NCBI GenBank assembly: GCA_009760885.1 | Contig: CM019703.1 | Location: forward strand, 15,333,459 to 15,397,458 | DNA from: Achatina immaculata | Lineage: Eukaryota > Mollusca > Gastropoda > Stylommatophora > Achatinidae | Direction: 5' to 3' | Length of the DNA stretch: 64,000 nt | In this document: piece by piece, positions 21,960 through 33,445 of the stretch | How the letters are laid out: the number at the start of each line of letters is the position of its first letter | Position numbering within the stretch: position 1 is the stretch's first letter | Notes under the pieces: generated by a model | Database searches by the model: none | Seen by the model: the letters and a program-made list of their open reading frames with translations, nothing else | Told to the model about the DNA's origin: nothing | Made by a program: the position numbers and the translations under genes

Positions 21960-22549
21960 AATAAAGCTGCTCCTACTTTTTTTCGTAGTTTATACATTAT
22001 CACCGATGAGAAGCTGCTATTTACTCCCTAATGGCAGATTCCACAACAATAGTATACTCTGTAAGGAAGGCCACCATGACCGGTTTGATGTCATTTCTAA
22101 AAGATCTTCGTCATGACAGCAGCGAATAAGAGCATCTAGCAAGCAGCTACGAGGACGGAAAGCCAAAAATTTTAGGTTCTTTAAAAAAGTACTGAATGAA
22201 TCCCATACTCTTACCACCCTGTAACAATAGCTAACAGCTTACATCAGGCTTGGCCTGTCTTGATCGTCTCCTGGTTTTGGTGTATATCTGAGAACGTGTC
22301 AGAAACTTTGGCCCTTTTTGATTTTGAGGGTTAGGCGAGTCATCCCAGCACTCACTGAACAGAATATGTCAACAGTGACGTCAGAAGATGTGGGGGGCCC
22401 CTGGAGCTCATACTCCTAGACTTTCCAGGTAGCCAGACTGGCACTTCTTCCTGCGTGAAAGCAGGTGACGCTTGAGATATACGCAGAGAGCTGCCAGAGA
22501 AACTGATGCAAAGATAGGAGCTCTGGTTCCATACCCGAGATTTATGAGT
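21960..22549. other. No recognised feature
   Basis: No gene recognised in this stretch. Confidence 0.45.

Positions 22550-22582
<33 letters not shown>
22550..22582. repeat. (TA)n microsatellite
   Basis: Interrupted TA run. Confidence 0.9.
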
Positions 22583-24185
22583 GTTTTTTCTTACTACTAT
22601 GTATAAGTATTTATGTACTTGTATTTATGACTTGCAAGCGGAATTTCTGAAACCAGCGGCAAGATTAGAGAAATTCGGCTGATGCCACAACAGGTGTTGA
22701 GAAGGTGATATTTAAGAAAGACACAAATTTGACATTCTGGTTGGGATAGATGAAATGACCGAACAGAATTCATGCCTGTTTAAAAGAAGTAAGTTAAAGA
22801 CAGAAAGATGAACAGAATTCAGCGTTAAGAAAGAAATTATAAATAGAGATTTTAAAAAATGTAACTATGATGTTTTATAAGAAATTATAGATCGCGATTC
22901 TATTCATCTCGCTATGTTTTAAAAGACAGTTCATGGATACAAATATGTTTTAAAATAAAGTATAAGTGGAGAAATTAATAGAATTAAATTGTTAAAAAAA
23001 TAATACTTAAAGAGGTGGATAAAATTAGAAATTAGACTGATAAAAAGGTGGTCTTTTAACAGAATTAAAAGATCCAGGCATAAAAATAGATAGATATTGA
23101 TTAAACGCCAGGCGGGTGAAGTGTATAACAGATAGATAAATGAAATGTTGAATAAGAGAGAAAACAATGAAAATGAACTTACTGGCAGACAACCTGACGG
23201 ACGTGCAGATGAGGCAGGCAGATGTCATTCTGATGCTTTTCATCGGCAACTTTGTAGAAATATGAATCTGCCAAACGACCACAAACATTCATAATGTAAT
23301 TTCAGACAGGAAGTATAGTCTTCTCTAGGTTTCATGACATAAGTAGCAACACGTAAACATTCTGAGTTTGTTATCTTTACTTCCCGAGAAAATATTTCTT
23401 GTAGTTCCATGCTGTCGGCTGGAGATTCCCCCACTGAGAAATAATAGCTCGGTTCTTGCAGGTATCAGATGGCGTCTGACGGGAATTTGCCCTCCAAGAA
23501 GAAATTATAAACCAAGCAATGTGTCACGTCGAGATCAGAACTGCTGCACCTCTACATTAAAGGTCTTTTTACTTGTAACCTTCAGTTTGGCGAATGAGAG
23601 ACAATGAAAAACGTGCGCCTAACTTAAAGGTCTCCTCTTTGTACAGTAATCTTCTCTCTCAGGTTTTGAGTTTCACGTGCACTTAGAAACCACTGACAAG
23701 GATGTGAAACGTAAGGATGAGCTTTCCAAAAATTCATGACAGGTTCTGGATATTTTAGTTCATTCTTTGCCCGTGTTAAAGTTTCATTTATAGCTGGGCT
23801 TTAGACACACGTTTTCTCTTTCACTTCATCATCGCTTTGCTGCAGACATATATCCGTCTTCTTTTACTGGTATTCCTGACGTTTCTCTTCAATTGTTTAT
23901 TCTGATTTCTCCTAGATCTTCTAAATTATCTCCCCATCTTTCCCTTGGTCTTGTCCCCTATTTCTCCTGTATTTATTCGAGTATATGCTATGTTCACTTT
24001 CATCATTATTATCATCATCTTCCTTGGCTTAAAATTATTGACTAATGGTTACTCCGCTCCGCTGTGTTCAGTGAAGAAATTGAAATGTCTAGAAATTAAA
24101 ATTTGAATTGTGAAGTAACCAGTGACTGCCAGAACGCGATTTTTCCTTGTTGATAGTATTATATGTGTAATTTAACTTTCTAAAT
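22583..24185. other. No recognised gene (1.6 kb)
   Basis: AT-rich DNA with GATA-like and AAATTAGA-like runs at 22860-23160. No coding motif or element end found. Confidence 0.5.
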
Positions 24186-25120
24186 AAACTAATAATGGAG
24201 ATACAATGAGGGAAATTAAAATGAGTACATCTACCGCTCTTCAGAAAGTAAAACAACTAAAGAATCTGTGGAGAGGAATAGACAGAACCACAAAAATAAG
24301 ATTTTTAAGGGAATGCATCTTTCCCATCGCAACATATGGCTGTGAGACCTGGACACTTAACAAAACAGCTGAGAAACACATAAATGCCTTTGAATGTAAA
24401 TGGTACAGAAGAGTACTTCAAATTTCATGGACGCAAAAAAAGAACAAATATATCAATATTTGATTCATTTGCATGTCCCTTGCGGAACTTTGCTTCCCTA
24501 ACAGCACTCCTGTAGGCCTCGCGGTTGTGAGCAAGATCATCAACGATGTCTTGCAGCTATCTTCGCCTTGGTCTTCCTCTCCTTCTTTTTCCCATTATGT
24601 ACCCTTCCAAGACGGTTTTCTCTAGATTATCATGACGTTTAATGCCATGTTGCTGTTTGGGTTTCTTGGTATATTTTCAGAAGATAGTTTACCATTGCTT
24701 TCCTTCCGGGCAGTGACTGTACTAGTCGGTGATCGTAGCCATTGTCCTACATTGAGATCATCTGCCTACCATCATAGAATGGTGACCATAACCAACATTA
24801 TCTGTCGGCTGCTATATCAATACTACAAGAACTTAATATTGAAGAAGGCTGGCTAGTAAAGAGGATTAAAGAGAGAAAATTTAAATATTTTGGACACATT
24901 AAACGTCATGATAATCTAGAGAAGACTGTATTGGAAGGCTACATAATGGGAAAAAGAAAAAAATGGAAGACCAAGGCAAAGATGACTGCAAGACATCGTT
25001 GATGATCTGCAAATGGATGCATCAGCAGCAGGCCATTTGCTCACAACCGAGAGGACTACAGGAGTGCTGTTAGGGAGGCAAAGTTCCTCAAGGGACATGC
25101 AAATGAATGAATGAATGATC
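24186..25120 (+). mobile_element. LINE family B copy interrupted by a nested insertion (B1)
   Basis: 24190-24458 and 24823-25117 together form one family B 3' region that matches 52280-52861. The encoded segments are NNGDTMREIKM, a FPIATYGCETWTLNKTAEKH segment, then after the insert EGWLVKRIKERKF, GHIKRHDNLEKT, a weakened KRKKW region and a KFLKGHANE end with (GAAT)n tail. The frame is lost already before the insert by one extra A in the run at 24434-24441. The two halves are separated by a 354-bp insert and a 10-bp duplication (TATATCAATA). Confidence 0.85.
24449..24822 (-). mobile_element. Insertion containing a LINE B 3' end in opposite orientation
   Basis: The insert 24459-24812 is flanked by TATATCAATA at 24449-24458 and 24813-24822. 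Its left part (24461 to about 24645, minus strand) is the family B 3' end, including the tail. The remaining ~167 bp (24646-24812) is unrelated to family B and not recognised; it may be transduced or filler DNA at the 5' junction. This is a family B element inserted into another member of its own family. Confidence 0.85.
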
Positions 25121-25260
25121 TTTCTAAATTGTCTTTTCTTGACGTATAGTATTTCTTCTTCCTCATCCTCTGTCTGTCTATCAGTCTGTCTGTCTGTCTC
25201 TCTCTCTGAGTCTATCTGTCTGTCTGTATGTCTCTGTGTATGTGTGTGTGTGTTTCTCGT
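25121..25260. repeat. CT/TG-rich microsatellite region
   Basis: CTGT, CTCT and TG runs at 25165-25255. Confidence 0.85.
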
Positions 25261-25267
25261 TTTCGTT

Positions 25268-25300
25268 GTCTGATGAAGGTTGAAGCTGAAATATTGGCGA
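25268..25300 (+). other. Orphan hammerhead-like motif
   Basis: CTGATGA at 25270-25276 and GAAA at 25288-25291 are both intact, separated by 11 bases (AGGTTGAAGCT) that could form only a weak stem. TATTGGCG follows, similar to TATCGG after the motif at 42812-42845. No Penelope-like endonuclease is visible just upstream. Confidence 0.4.
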
Positions 25301-25755
25301 AGGTTATTTAGCACCATTTAGACAGTTCAAGCACAACGATATCACATATGGGAAATAACCCTGACAGTAATGCATGCCACTCTCTATTCGCTGTTAGGAA
25401 ACACAAAGACCTTTTATATAAAATATTAAAAGAAAAGGGGGGACCAGTTCAATTCTGTAAGACTATACTTTCAGCTATTCATCAAGTACTGTGTCTATGA
25501 ATAAGCTTCCCGTTATGTGCTGTCCTAGATATCTTCAGGTGGGACTGTCCCGTACCATTTGCTCAGTTCATTCAGATATTTGTCAGAGAATCGGAGCACT
25601 AATTGCAGACGATTTCAGTCAATGAAGCAATTTCAGACGCAGGACGAGATTTAATAGACTTAAAATGTAGGAAACATCCATTAATATCAACGTTACGTAA
25701 ACCAGTATTACAACAATGAATAGTTCAGAAATGGAATGAAGGGAATTTTAATGCA
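25301..25755. other. No recognised feature
   Basis: No gene or repeat recognised. Confidence 0.5.
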
Positions 25756-25831
25756 ACCTAGACCAAGGGTCTGCAGTCTGTGGGATCCAGGCCCCCAGAA
25801 TTAAAGTAGGTTACCGATCCCTGACCTAGAT
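25756..25831. mobile_element. 60-bp hAT-type mini-element with 8-bp target duplication
   Basis: The element 25764-25823 begins CAAGGGTCTGCAGTCTGTGG and ends GGTTACCGATCCCTG, imperfect inverted ends of the hAT CAGGGGTCTGCAACCT type. It is flanked by ACCTAGAC (25756-25763) and ACCTAGAT (25824-25831), 7/8 identical. A second similar start, CAGGGGTTTGCAATCTGTGG, begins immediately at 25832. Confidence 0.65.
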
Positions 25832-26867
25832 CAGGGGTTTGCAATCTGTGGCATCAGGCCGGTGTGTTTGAAGAGGTTGCTAGGCAGTGCAATAAAAGAT
25901 TACAAACAACCAGAAATAACTGCCATAATGGGAGGTTTCAGTGTTGAGAGTCAGCCTGAAGTACATATAGCGGGAGATTTTGGTTGAAGAGAGCGCAGTG
26001 GCAGATTCGTAAATAAAAATATCTGTCAAATGAGCGGAAGTTATCGAACGGTCATGGGTAATAGGAATATTAACACATAGAAACAAAGATGGAGAGTTTG
26101 TGCTTTTTTTTTTTAAACCTCGCCATTTAATGGAAGAAGTAGACAAGCCTCTTTTACTGCTAGAAATCTTTGTGGTTTTTTTTTTTAAAGAAAACTGCTT
26201 CTGTGTCTAGTAATCCAGTCCATACAATTTTTGTTATAACGGGGAATTAAGGGATGGAAAATCTGTGATACCCTTGTAGCAGATTTTGTCAATATGATAT
26301 ACGTCGTATTAATCGCAGTAAATGCGCTTAACAAAGCGAAATGGAGGCTTAGGATTTCGTGCCAGATTGTCCTGATCGGCGGCGTCCTTCATCTTTTCTT
26401 TTTTATTTATTTTGTTTTCAAATGCCACTAGAAATCTGTCTTTTGCGTGTATTTTCAGTTCTTTTTATTTATTTTTATTATGTGGGATTTTTATCCATGC
26501 GGATTCAGAAAATTTTTGTTGGAGAAAGTGCTATTCATGAACGCTGACACTTTTGATCGCCTTAATAATGTATATCCATCCATTTGGCGTCCATGTTTCT
26601 TGTAACTTTTATTTGCCTGTAAGAAGTAGCGATATGGCGACAGTGTTTTTTTAAAATTATTTATTTTAGCTGTTTTAAATGGGTTCAAAAACAAAATTTG
26701 AAACTACAAAAATCTTCAATTTTATCAAAAATTTGGCTTGGGAAATTGGATCTTATAGTTCATAACGTGTCTAATTTTTATAATACGTTTTAATAATAAT
26801 AATTATATTAATTAAATAAGTTTAATAACATTTTAATAATAGTTGTGCTAATTTTTGGAAAAAAATG
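25832..26867. other. Possible hAT end, then no recognised feature
   Basis: The first ~35 bp look like a second hAT terminal repeat. Its partner end was not found. The rest is AT-rich with poly-T runs and no recognised gene. Confidence 0.45.
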
Positions 26868-27715
26868 TCTATAATTAAGCCGATTTAGCCATATTATCCC
26901 AATATGGGCGTGTTTAGGACGTGACCTACCTATAGAGCGGAGCTACCGTGTCATGAGTAATCATCAAATTTCACCCCTGGGCTAAGCCGGTTTAGATATA
27001 TTTCACCATTATGGCTGTATATTGGACATGGCCGGCCTCTAGAGCAGAGGTGCCGTGGTATGAGTAGCTCTCGCCACGAGAGTACTGGACATACAGATTA
27101 AAGTTCACTTTATCCTTTCCATCACCTTTTCACAGCGGCGCCGCCGGGCAACCCTAGTCGCATTTTCGCATTTTCTTCTTTGGCCGGGGGAGTTTCGCTC
27201 CACGCGCGGCAGCTGAAGAATCTCGCCAACAGTGTCTTAGTTTAACCACTGGGTTAAGCCGGTTTAGGCAATCTGTCCCAGTATGTGTGTGTATAGGACA
27301 TGGCCGGCCTCTAGAACAGAGGTGCTGTGATTTGAGTAGTCCTGACCTGGAGGCTACTGGTCGCTTCACTAAATCCTTCACTTTTTCCACGACGGCGCTG
27401 CGGAGCAACCCTAATCACATTTTTCTTCACTGACCGGGAGAAGTTTCACCCCACGCACGGCAGCTGGAGAATCTCGCCAGCAGCGGTTGATGAGCTACCA
27501 AACGTGATTATCATCTACCCGAAACGTCTGGTTTTGAGGCGCCAGATGATCGCCTTCTCCCCTTCTCCTGTCAGTTTGAACAGTTTCTGCCACGGGAAGA
27601 CCAGGAGCTGGACTTGACTATCAGAGGCTATTTGAGACGCACGCCTTGGAGACATTTAATTGGAGTGGAGATTGTATCCCCCATCCCACCTCCAGGTATA
27701 ACAGTCCTTAGAACC
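26868..27715 (+). repeat. Dispersed repeat family G, copy 1, modular
   Basis: About 850 bp, matching 40150-41003. A module with TAAGCCGGTTTAG...GGACATGGCCGGCCTCTAGA and a GAGGTGCCGTGGTATGAGTA end occurs three times (about 26874, 26990 and 27250). A second module with GCAACCCTAGTCGCATTTT, CGCGGCAG and GAGAATCTCGCCARCAG occurs twice (about 27145 and 27405). A unique tail with GGAGCTGGACTTGACTATCA and CACGCCTTGGAGACATTTAA follows. I do not recognise the family and see no inverted ends or coding sequence. Confidence 0.7.
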
Positions 27716-29540
27716 ACTTTTATTTCAAAACAGAATACATTAATTCAGCAATTATTTTTTAAAAAAAAAGGCCAAGCGGAATAAAATAATGAAATATATG
27801 AGTGTTACAGTCTGAGCTGTGCAACCAGGCAGCCACATAAGACTCAGACCTCAGGACTGCGCATTACTGACTTTCGAGGGGGCACAGTTTTAGACCGATT
27901 ACTTAGTCTTATCTCTGGCGCAGAAATAGTCGGACACTGGCACTGATTACAGCATACTTGCACTTTAAGGCAGGACAGCAACTGGTTCGAAAGTGGGGCA
28001 GGTACTTACGGGGACTAGAGAACACCCTGAAACACCTCTTAGTCTAAGACACATAGTCTAATATTGCTTGGTTCTGAATTATTATTATATTGATGAGGAA
28101 GTATTCTCTGTTGAATTTAATGTAGTCTTTATTGTTCTTTTACATGATCGTTAGGTTGGCTTTCTCTCACTTCTATTTTAGGCTGTGGCCGCGGCAACAT
28201 TTGATATTCCTTAGTACTTTTAAGTTATTAATACACATTACTACTTCCTCTTTTTGTTCACTTAAACAGTTCAGAAATGTCATTACACATGATACTATAT
28301 GATTCACTACAAGACTGAAATCTTAACACACATAGTCACTATAAAATTCAGATGGTTCGTTCTTGAATCAAATATTGAAATTGTTCACTTTTAATACTCT
28401 TCAAATGAAATTCACAAGTATCGCACTGAGTCATCTCCGAAAGCATTTTACACAAAGTTCCAAAAATATCACTTATTCTGCATTTGTCACGCAGTATTAA
28501 TAATCACTTTTCATCTTGAAACACATCTTCTTTCTGCCTAAACTACTTCTGGTTCTAAACTGCTTATCTATCCACTGAATTTCTATTGCTCTACCTGTCC
28601 ACTGGTTCTGTCTGTCGCTGGTCTCTTATCTATTTTTCTATTCTTATCTTCTTCTCTCTTGTCTGTTCTTCTCTGTCTTCCCTTTTCAAACTGCTTGCCA
28701 GGCTTATATGTCGTAAGTCACTTGTTCAGTAGATCTTTCTATTGGTCAGCTGGTTGACTGATTTGACTTCGGGATAAGTCGGTACACTCCCCTAGGTCAT
28801 CTTATTGGTCTTATTGGACTATTCATGTGTGCAAATTGCGTCCCAAGATTAGCAAATATGCCTCACCTGTCAGTAAGTCTGTTGCTTCAAATCCGTCTAT
28901 TCAGTTTCCTCGCGTGGTAAATCTTCTTATTTAGTATCAGGTGTTTTCGATACTTGTGGGGGAGTTAGTCCAACTCTGTTTACACAGTGTCTGTCTGCCT
29001 CCATATCTACTATTGTTATCTGAGTAAATCCTACTAGTTCGCATTCCGGGTGCGTTTCCTTAATCCATCTTTTATTATCGACGTCTATCCTGAATATTAT
29101 TTATAAATATATACTTAATTCTATTGTAATACTACTAATACCGTAGGAGTGTTCCTATTGTAATACTACTAATACCGTAGGAGTGTTCCTCTCATACCGG
29201 TTCTCAAATTTTCCACTGTTCTTTACTTACATTCTACTTATCAATAATAATCGTAACTATAATAAATTCTAATAGTAAAAATAGTCATACTAACATTAGC
29301 AACAATAATACTATCCTAACTTACAAGGCTATAGTAATACTACAGTCATAACTTACAATTCGCTATGTTACAATAGGAAAAGTATGGACTGGCCTGCAAA
29401 TGACTGTGGTTATTCGTAATTTTTAAAAGAATTATGAGAATGTCCAGTCGTAATAACCAGTATTTTCTCTTGGCCTTTACACCAGTTCATTTTCCTTTGC
29501 TGTGCTTTCCCTAGCCTTAGTGAGAGTTGTAATGGTCAAA
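27716..29540. other. No recognised gene (1.8 kb)
   Basis: No coding motif seen. A 34-bp direct duplication (CTATTGTAATACTACTAATA core) lies at 29121-29188. Pyrimidine-rich stretches occur at 28600-28690. Confidence 0.5.
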
Positions 29541-29775
29541 GCAAGAATGTTACCTTATTTATTGTTGCTATTGTTGTTGTTGTTGTTGTTCCTGTAGCTT
29601 TGGTTATTGTTGCTTTTGTTGCCTTTGCTAAGGCTGTTGTTATTTTTGCTGGTAATCTAATGCCTTTATTGTTGCCTTTATTGTTGTCTTTACACCTCTC
29701 AGTGTTTGTTGCCGTTGCAGCTGTTGTTATAGCTGTTGTTGCTGCCGTTGCTGCTGTCGTTGTTGTCGACTTTGC
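29541..29775. repeat. GTT-rich low-complexity region
   Basis: Degenerate GTT/GTTGCY trinucleotide repeats. They give a hydrophobic valine/alanine frame that is a by-product of the repeat. Confidence 0.7.
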
Positions 29776-30581
29776 ATGCTCTCTCTATAAATATATGCAA
29801 CTATCTCTAGCCAGGTAGTGATACAGTAAAAAAAAACTTGAGACACAAAGGGGAGAATGTGTAAACTGCTGTAATATGTCTTACTTGTCGGGACTGAACT
29901 TGCAGGCGTTAGCGCGAGCCCTTACTTGCTGACCAGACTGTGTTACTATACGGGCCACATTGTGAAAGTGTTCAAGCTTTAAGAAAAAAAATATAACTGT
30001 TTACACTCACTTCTGTTTAATAGTAGTCCTGTTTCACTAAAAGCCATCTCCGTGCAAGTAATAAACTTGTATCACCTACATTGCGCATATACCGTATTTT
30101 TAAAAAAAAATTACATTTCATATTTGTTTTGAGCTTTTAGCTATCTTACTGTGAGAGACACTGTAGATGCATAATTAAGGGAGAAGCTGATTCCTCAAGC
30201 GTTATTAAATGACCTCTGTTGACCCAGCATAATGGTTAATCCGGCGAAGGTATCGTATTGTCGGTAAAAGTGAACTGTTACAGTCTCGCGGTAATTCATG
30301 AACACGTCACTCTGCGAGCGCAGAGTAAAAGAGTTAACAGTGTGTTCAGGTTGTAGGCGGGTCTAGGTAGTTCCGTAAAAGGATCGTGGACTGAGCGAAG
30401 GGTTAAATAAAGGTTCAGATCTAGATAGTTGCCGAGACAGTTAACCCGTGATTAACCGCGCTATTCAGTGATATCCAGGTTGACATCTGAGAACGTTCAG
30501 AGAGAAAGCACTGTATAATAAACAAATGCGTGGGGAGACACAGGGAGTAGATGCCACAAGTAAATTACAAGAGGGAAAAGC
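29776..30581. other. No recognised feature
   Basis: No gene or repeat family recognised. Confidence 0.5.
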
Positions 30582-30855
30582 TTATAAAGCAATGTTTCTC
30601 AACGTGGAACGTACGCCCTACGGGGGAGGGGGGGGGGGGTTTAAAATATGTTTATATTATAGTGTTTTCAGAACTTGGTTGACTGTTATGCTGCGAGGGA
30701 AAGGGGGGGGGGAGTTTAAAATATGTTTATATTATAGTGTTTTCAGAACTTGGTTGACTGTTATGCTGCGAGGGAAAGGGGAGGGGGGCATCAAAATCTT
30801 TGAGGCGTTGAGGTGGAGCATGATCCAAAAAAGTTTTGGAAACACTGATTTAAAG
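30582..30855. mobile_element. hAT-type MITE with internal 75-bp duplication
   Basis: The element 30590-30847 begins CAATGTTTCTCAACGTGG; its right end, reverse-complemented, begins CAGTGTTTCCAAAACTT. Candidate 8-bp target duplications TTATAAAG (30582-30589) and ATTTAAAG (30848-30855) match at 6/8. Inside, a 75-bp segment (TTTAAAATATGTTTATATTA start, G-run end) is repeated in tandem. The long G-runs sit at the repeat edges. Confidence 0.6.
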
Positions 30856-31385
30856 GTATATTTTTGCACACATGGCTAATGATAGTAAGTAAACCATATA
30901 TCATAAGTGTCCTTACCTCAACTTGTTTACGACAAACGAAGCTGTCTTTGATAAGGAAAATTGGGCTAGTGTCGTAAAATGTTCAGCCCTTTAAAGAGGA
31001 AAGTTGTTTAAGAATGTTCAAGTTGTCCAAAGCCAGATAAAGAAAAACTAGAACTTTGGTTCGTCAAGAAAATAACAAAACAAATCCGTGAATTCCAGAA
31101 AATCAGAAGCAGTTGCCACTTCTCTGAATCTGAGACTGAAATGAGAATGTAATATTAAAATGTGGGTCAATAAAGAACAAAAGAGTGGTTAGGACAAGTG
31201 AAAAGTCCTGACTTTATGGTTAGGGTTGAATTTAATTTACATTTAGGAAAGGTCCCTCCTTCATCAAGGACTGAATATAGCAACACAAAAGATTGCACAA
31301 TAATGGTGGGCTTGAACAACTGGAATATAAACATCAGGGAAGACTTTTCCTTTCTTTATGGTCTTTTTTGTTCTTGTTCTTATTT
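30856..31385. other. No recognised feature
   Basis: No gene recognised. Confidence 0.5.
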
Positions 31386-31716
31386 ATGTACTTCAGTCTC
31401 CCTGGAACTGCAGGCTGATGTTCTTTGCAGTGCATACAGTGAAGATGTTGAGGTAGAGTCGGCTTGGGAGCGGGTTATGGTGGCTATTTTTTATAAAGTC
31501 CACGAGTAGAACTAACAAAGCAGGGTGTGTGCAGCGGTTTCTTAGCAGACTCCACCGCCAAGAGGATTATAGCAATCCCTGCCCCACTGGCCGGACTAGA
31601 CCTGTTACGGGGGGGGGGGGGGTTCCAAAGGAGAGACAGGGCAGGGTCTTGATCGGCTATGGTTTGCCAACCCCGATGCTAGCATGTCACTTATTACCAA
31701 GCGTCTTCATCCATTA
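31386..31716 (+). mobile_element. SINE-like family C copy (C2)
   Basis: Matches 5856-6190 over its length: CTGGAACTGCAGGCTGATGT, GTCGGCTTGGGAGCGGGTTA, GCAGACTCCACCGCC, GGCAGGGTCTTGATCGGCTA and a 3' end GATGCTAGCATGTCA...CTTCATCC. A run of G's (31611-31622) interrupts it after CTGTTAC. Confidence 0.65.
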
Positions 31717-31956
31717 GAAAGACCGTGTATGTTAGACAATGTACTCAAGAGCAATGGCGGTAATGGAGATTAAAGCTACACCTTATGTTTCGAATGTTCG
31801 TCTTTGTAAGTTCTGAGAACAACATGCTCATATTTCGTACATTCATGGTTCGCATAAAGATTTTGTTTCATGTTTTATCTTTGTTTAATCCCCGAAGCAT
31901 TAGATCTGACATTTTTTTGTTGTTTGTGTCTTTCTTTTACTGAGTGCGGATAATTG

Positions 31957-32173
31957 TTCTTGAGCAGCGGTTCCAAAAGTGGTTTTATATGGCCTTCCTT
32001 GTGGAAGGGGAAGAAGGGGGGGGGGGAGATTCGGGAAGGCTTTGAAAGAAAAGGGAGTGGCAGAGGACATCAGAACTAAATGACCAATTAAAAGTTATCA
32101 AGGCGCTCTAATGATGTGGTCTGGGAGACAAACGGCTGCAGCCCGAAAGATTTCGAGAACCGCTGTTCTAGAG
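31957..32173. mobile_element. hAT-type MITE, 201 bp, 8-bp target duplication
   Basis: The element is 31965-32165, beginning CAGCGGTTCCAAAAGTGG; the reverse complement of its right end begins CAGCGGTTCTCGAAATC. Flanks are TTCTTGAG (31957-31964) and TTCTAGAG (32166-32173), 7/8 identical. It has no coding capacity. Confidence 0.75.
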
Positions 32174-32194
32174 CGGTGGCTTACTTTTAAGGAC

Positions 32195-32310
32195 CTGTGA
32201 ATCAAAGCTAACCAAGACCTCATCCTACCTCTTTGTTGGTTCTCAAAGTAACAGGCTCAGTTTAGCCAGGAGAGAGAGAGAGGCTCTGGTCCCCATGGTG
32301 ATATAGTGTT
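32195..32310 (-). mobile_element. SINE-like family C fragment (C5)
   Basis: On the minus strand this is the 3' half of family C: CCCATGG...AGGCTCTGGT corresponds to the GGGGACTATGGCGATC part, and CCAAGACCTCATCCTACCTC to the GGTGGGACAGGGTCTTGG part. Diverged and truncated. Confidence 0.45.
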
Positions 32311-33253
32311 CTTATTTGGGAGGAAGAAAGGAGAGGGGGGGGGGGGGTTACTGCAGACCTCGGAACAAGTAACCAGTCTGACATGTTATGACGTCACAGT
32401 TCCAAAGAGATAAAACAACAGCCATCTTTTCTTCTAAGGACACATATTTTGTTCAGTTTATATTTTTGCTTCAAGAATATTTGCGATTGCTTCAATCACT
32501 TTCTGTCACATACACCTGATTGCACATGTGAGACAGGTATTCAGACTCCAGACCTCATACTGCAGCTCTGCTCGCTCTACCAAGAAACCTTAATCCAGCT
32601 CTGCTCATCGGGAGCTGTAATGGAAGACAGTTTTTAGGGTGCAAAACATGACCTCCAGAAGACTGGACAATTTATTCGGGCAGTAAATATTGACGTCTGA
32701 GACTAGAACCGTGGAACGTAGACGACAAATAATAATTCCCGACTATCTTAAGTCTTTCTTTCTTGCGTCGCTGGACTGTGGAGGCTATCTGCGCTGGATA
32801 TGGAGGAGATACTCAGCTTCAGATGAGTGGTTGCTTTCATACTCCGACTGTAACCTTTGACCCACAAACTCGCTTGCCTCCGTCAGATTTAAAAATAGAC
32901 TTCCTTGTAAGTGTCTTTGTTCATGTCGCTGCTTACACCTGTGCGGCCACGTTTTCTTGAAGTAGAGTTTACCTGTAGAAATAGCTGGTAGTTTGTATTT
33001 AAGTTCACAAACTCTTTTACCTCTTACCTGGGGCACTCAAGAATTTGTTGTGTCTGGCGCGGTTACTAGCATCGCAGCCGAGTGTAAAGAGAAGATAAAC
33101 AATCTCGAGAAAACAAGTGTATGTACTTTATGTATGTGATTATGTCCGTGATTATTTATGTGTATGTCATTATTGACGTATATTTGTGAATATGTAATAT
33201 GTCTGTCTCCTTTTACCTGCAGTTTTGCATGTATATAAGTATATATTCCAGTA
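32311..33253. other. No recognised gene
   Basis: A G-run sits at about 32335-32347. I see no coding motif or repeat family in the rest. Confidence 0.5.
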
Positions 33254-33390
33254 TCGTCATCAGGTGCTGTGCCGACCGGTGTTGGCTATTATGCTTCTCC
33301 AGAGTACACGATCCTTCATGCAGGCTATTAACTCAGTCAGTTGGTGATCTCCTCTCACACCATTTCGTCAGACTGTCCAGTATAATTCCT

Positions 33391-33392
<2 letters not shown>
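33254..33392 (-). mobile_element. LINE family I 3' end fragment (I1)
   Basis: On the minus strand: GGTGTGAGAGGAGATCACCA, a CCTGCATGAAGGATCGTGTA segment, GCATAATAGCCAACACCGGT and CACCTGATGACGAT. This matches the 3' end of the fragment at 44096-44309. Only the last ~135 bp are present, abutting a TA microsatellite. Confidence 0.75.

Positions 33393-33393
<1 letters not shown>

Positions 33394-33440
<47 letters not shown>
33394..33440. repeat. (TA)n microsatellite
   Basis: About 20 TA units directly beside the LINE I fragment. Confidence 0.95.

Positions 33441-33445
<5 letters not shown>

Noticed and set aside
29600..29818. Hydrophobic 72-codon frame resembling a membrane protein
   Set aside because: It is a GTT-rich low-complexity repeat giving valine, alanine and phenylalanine; no gene context.
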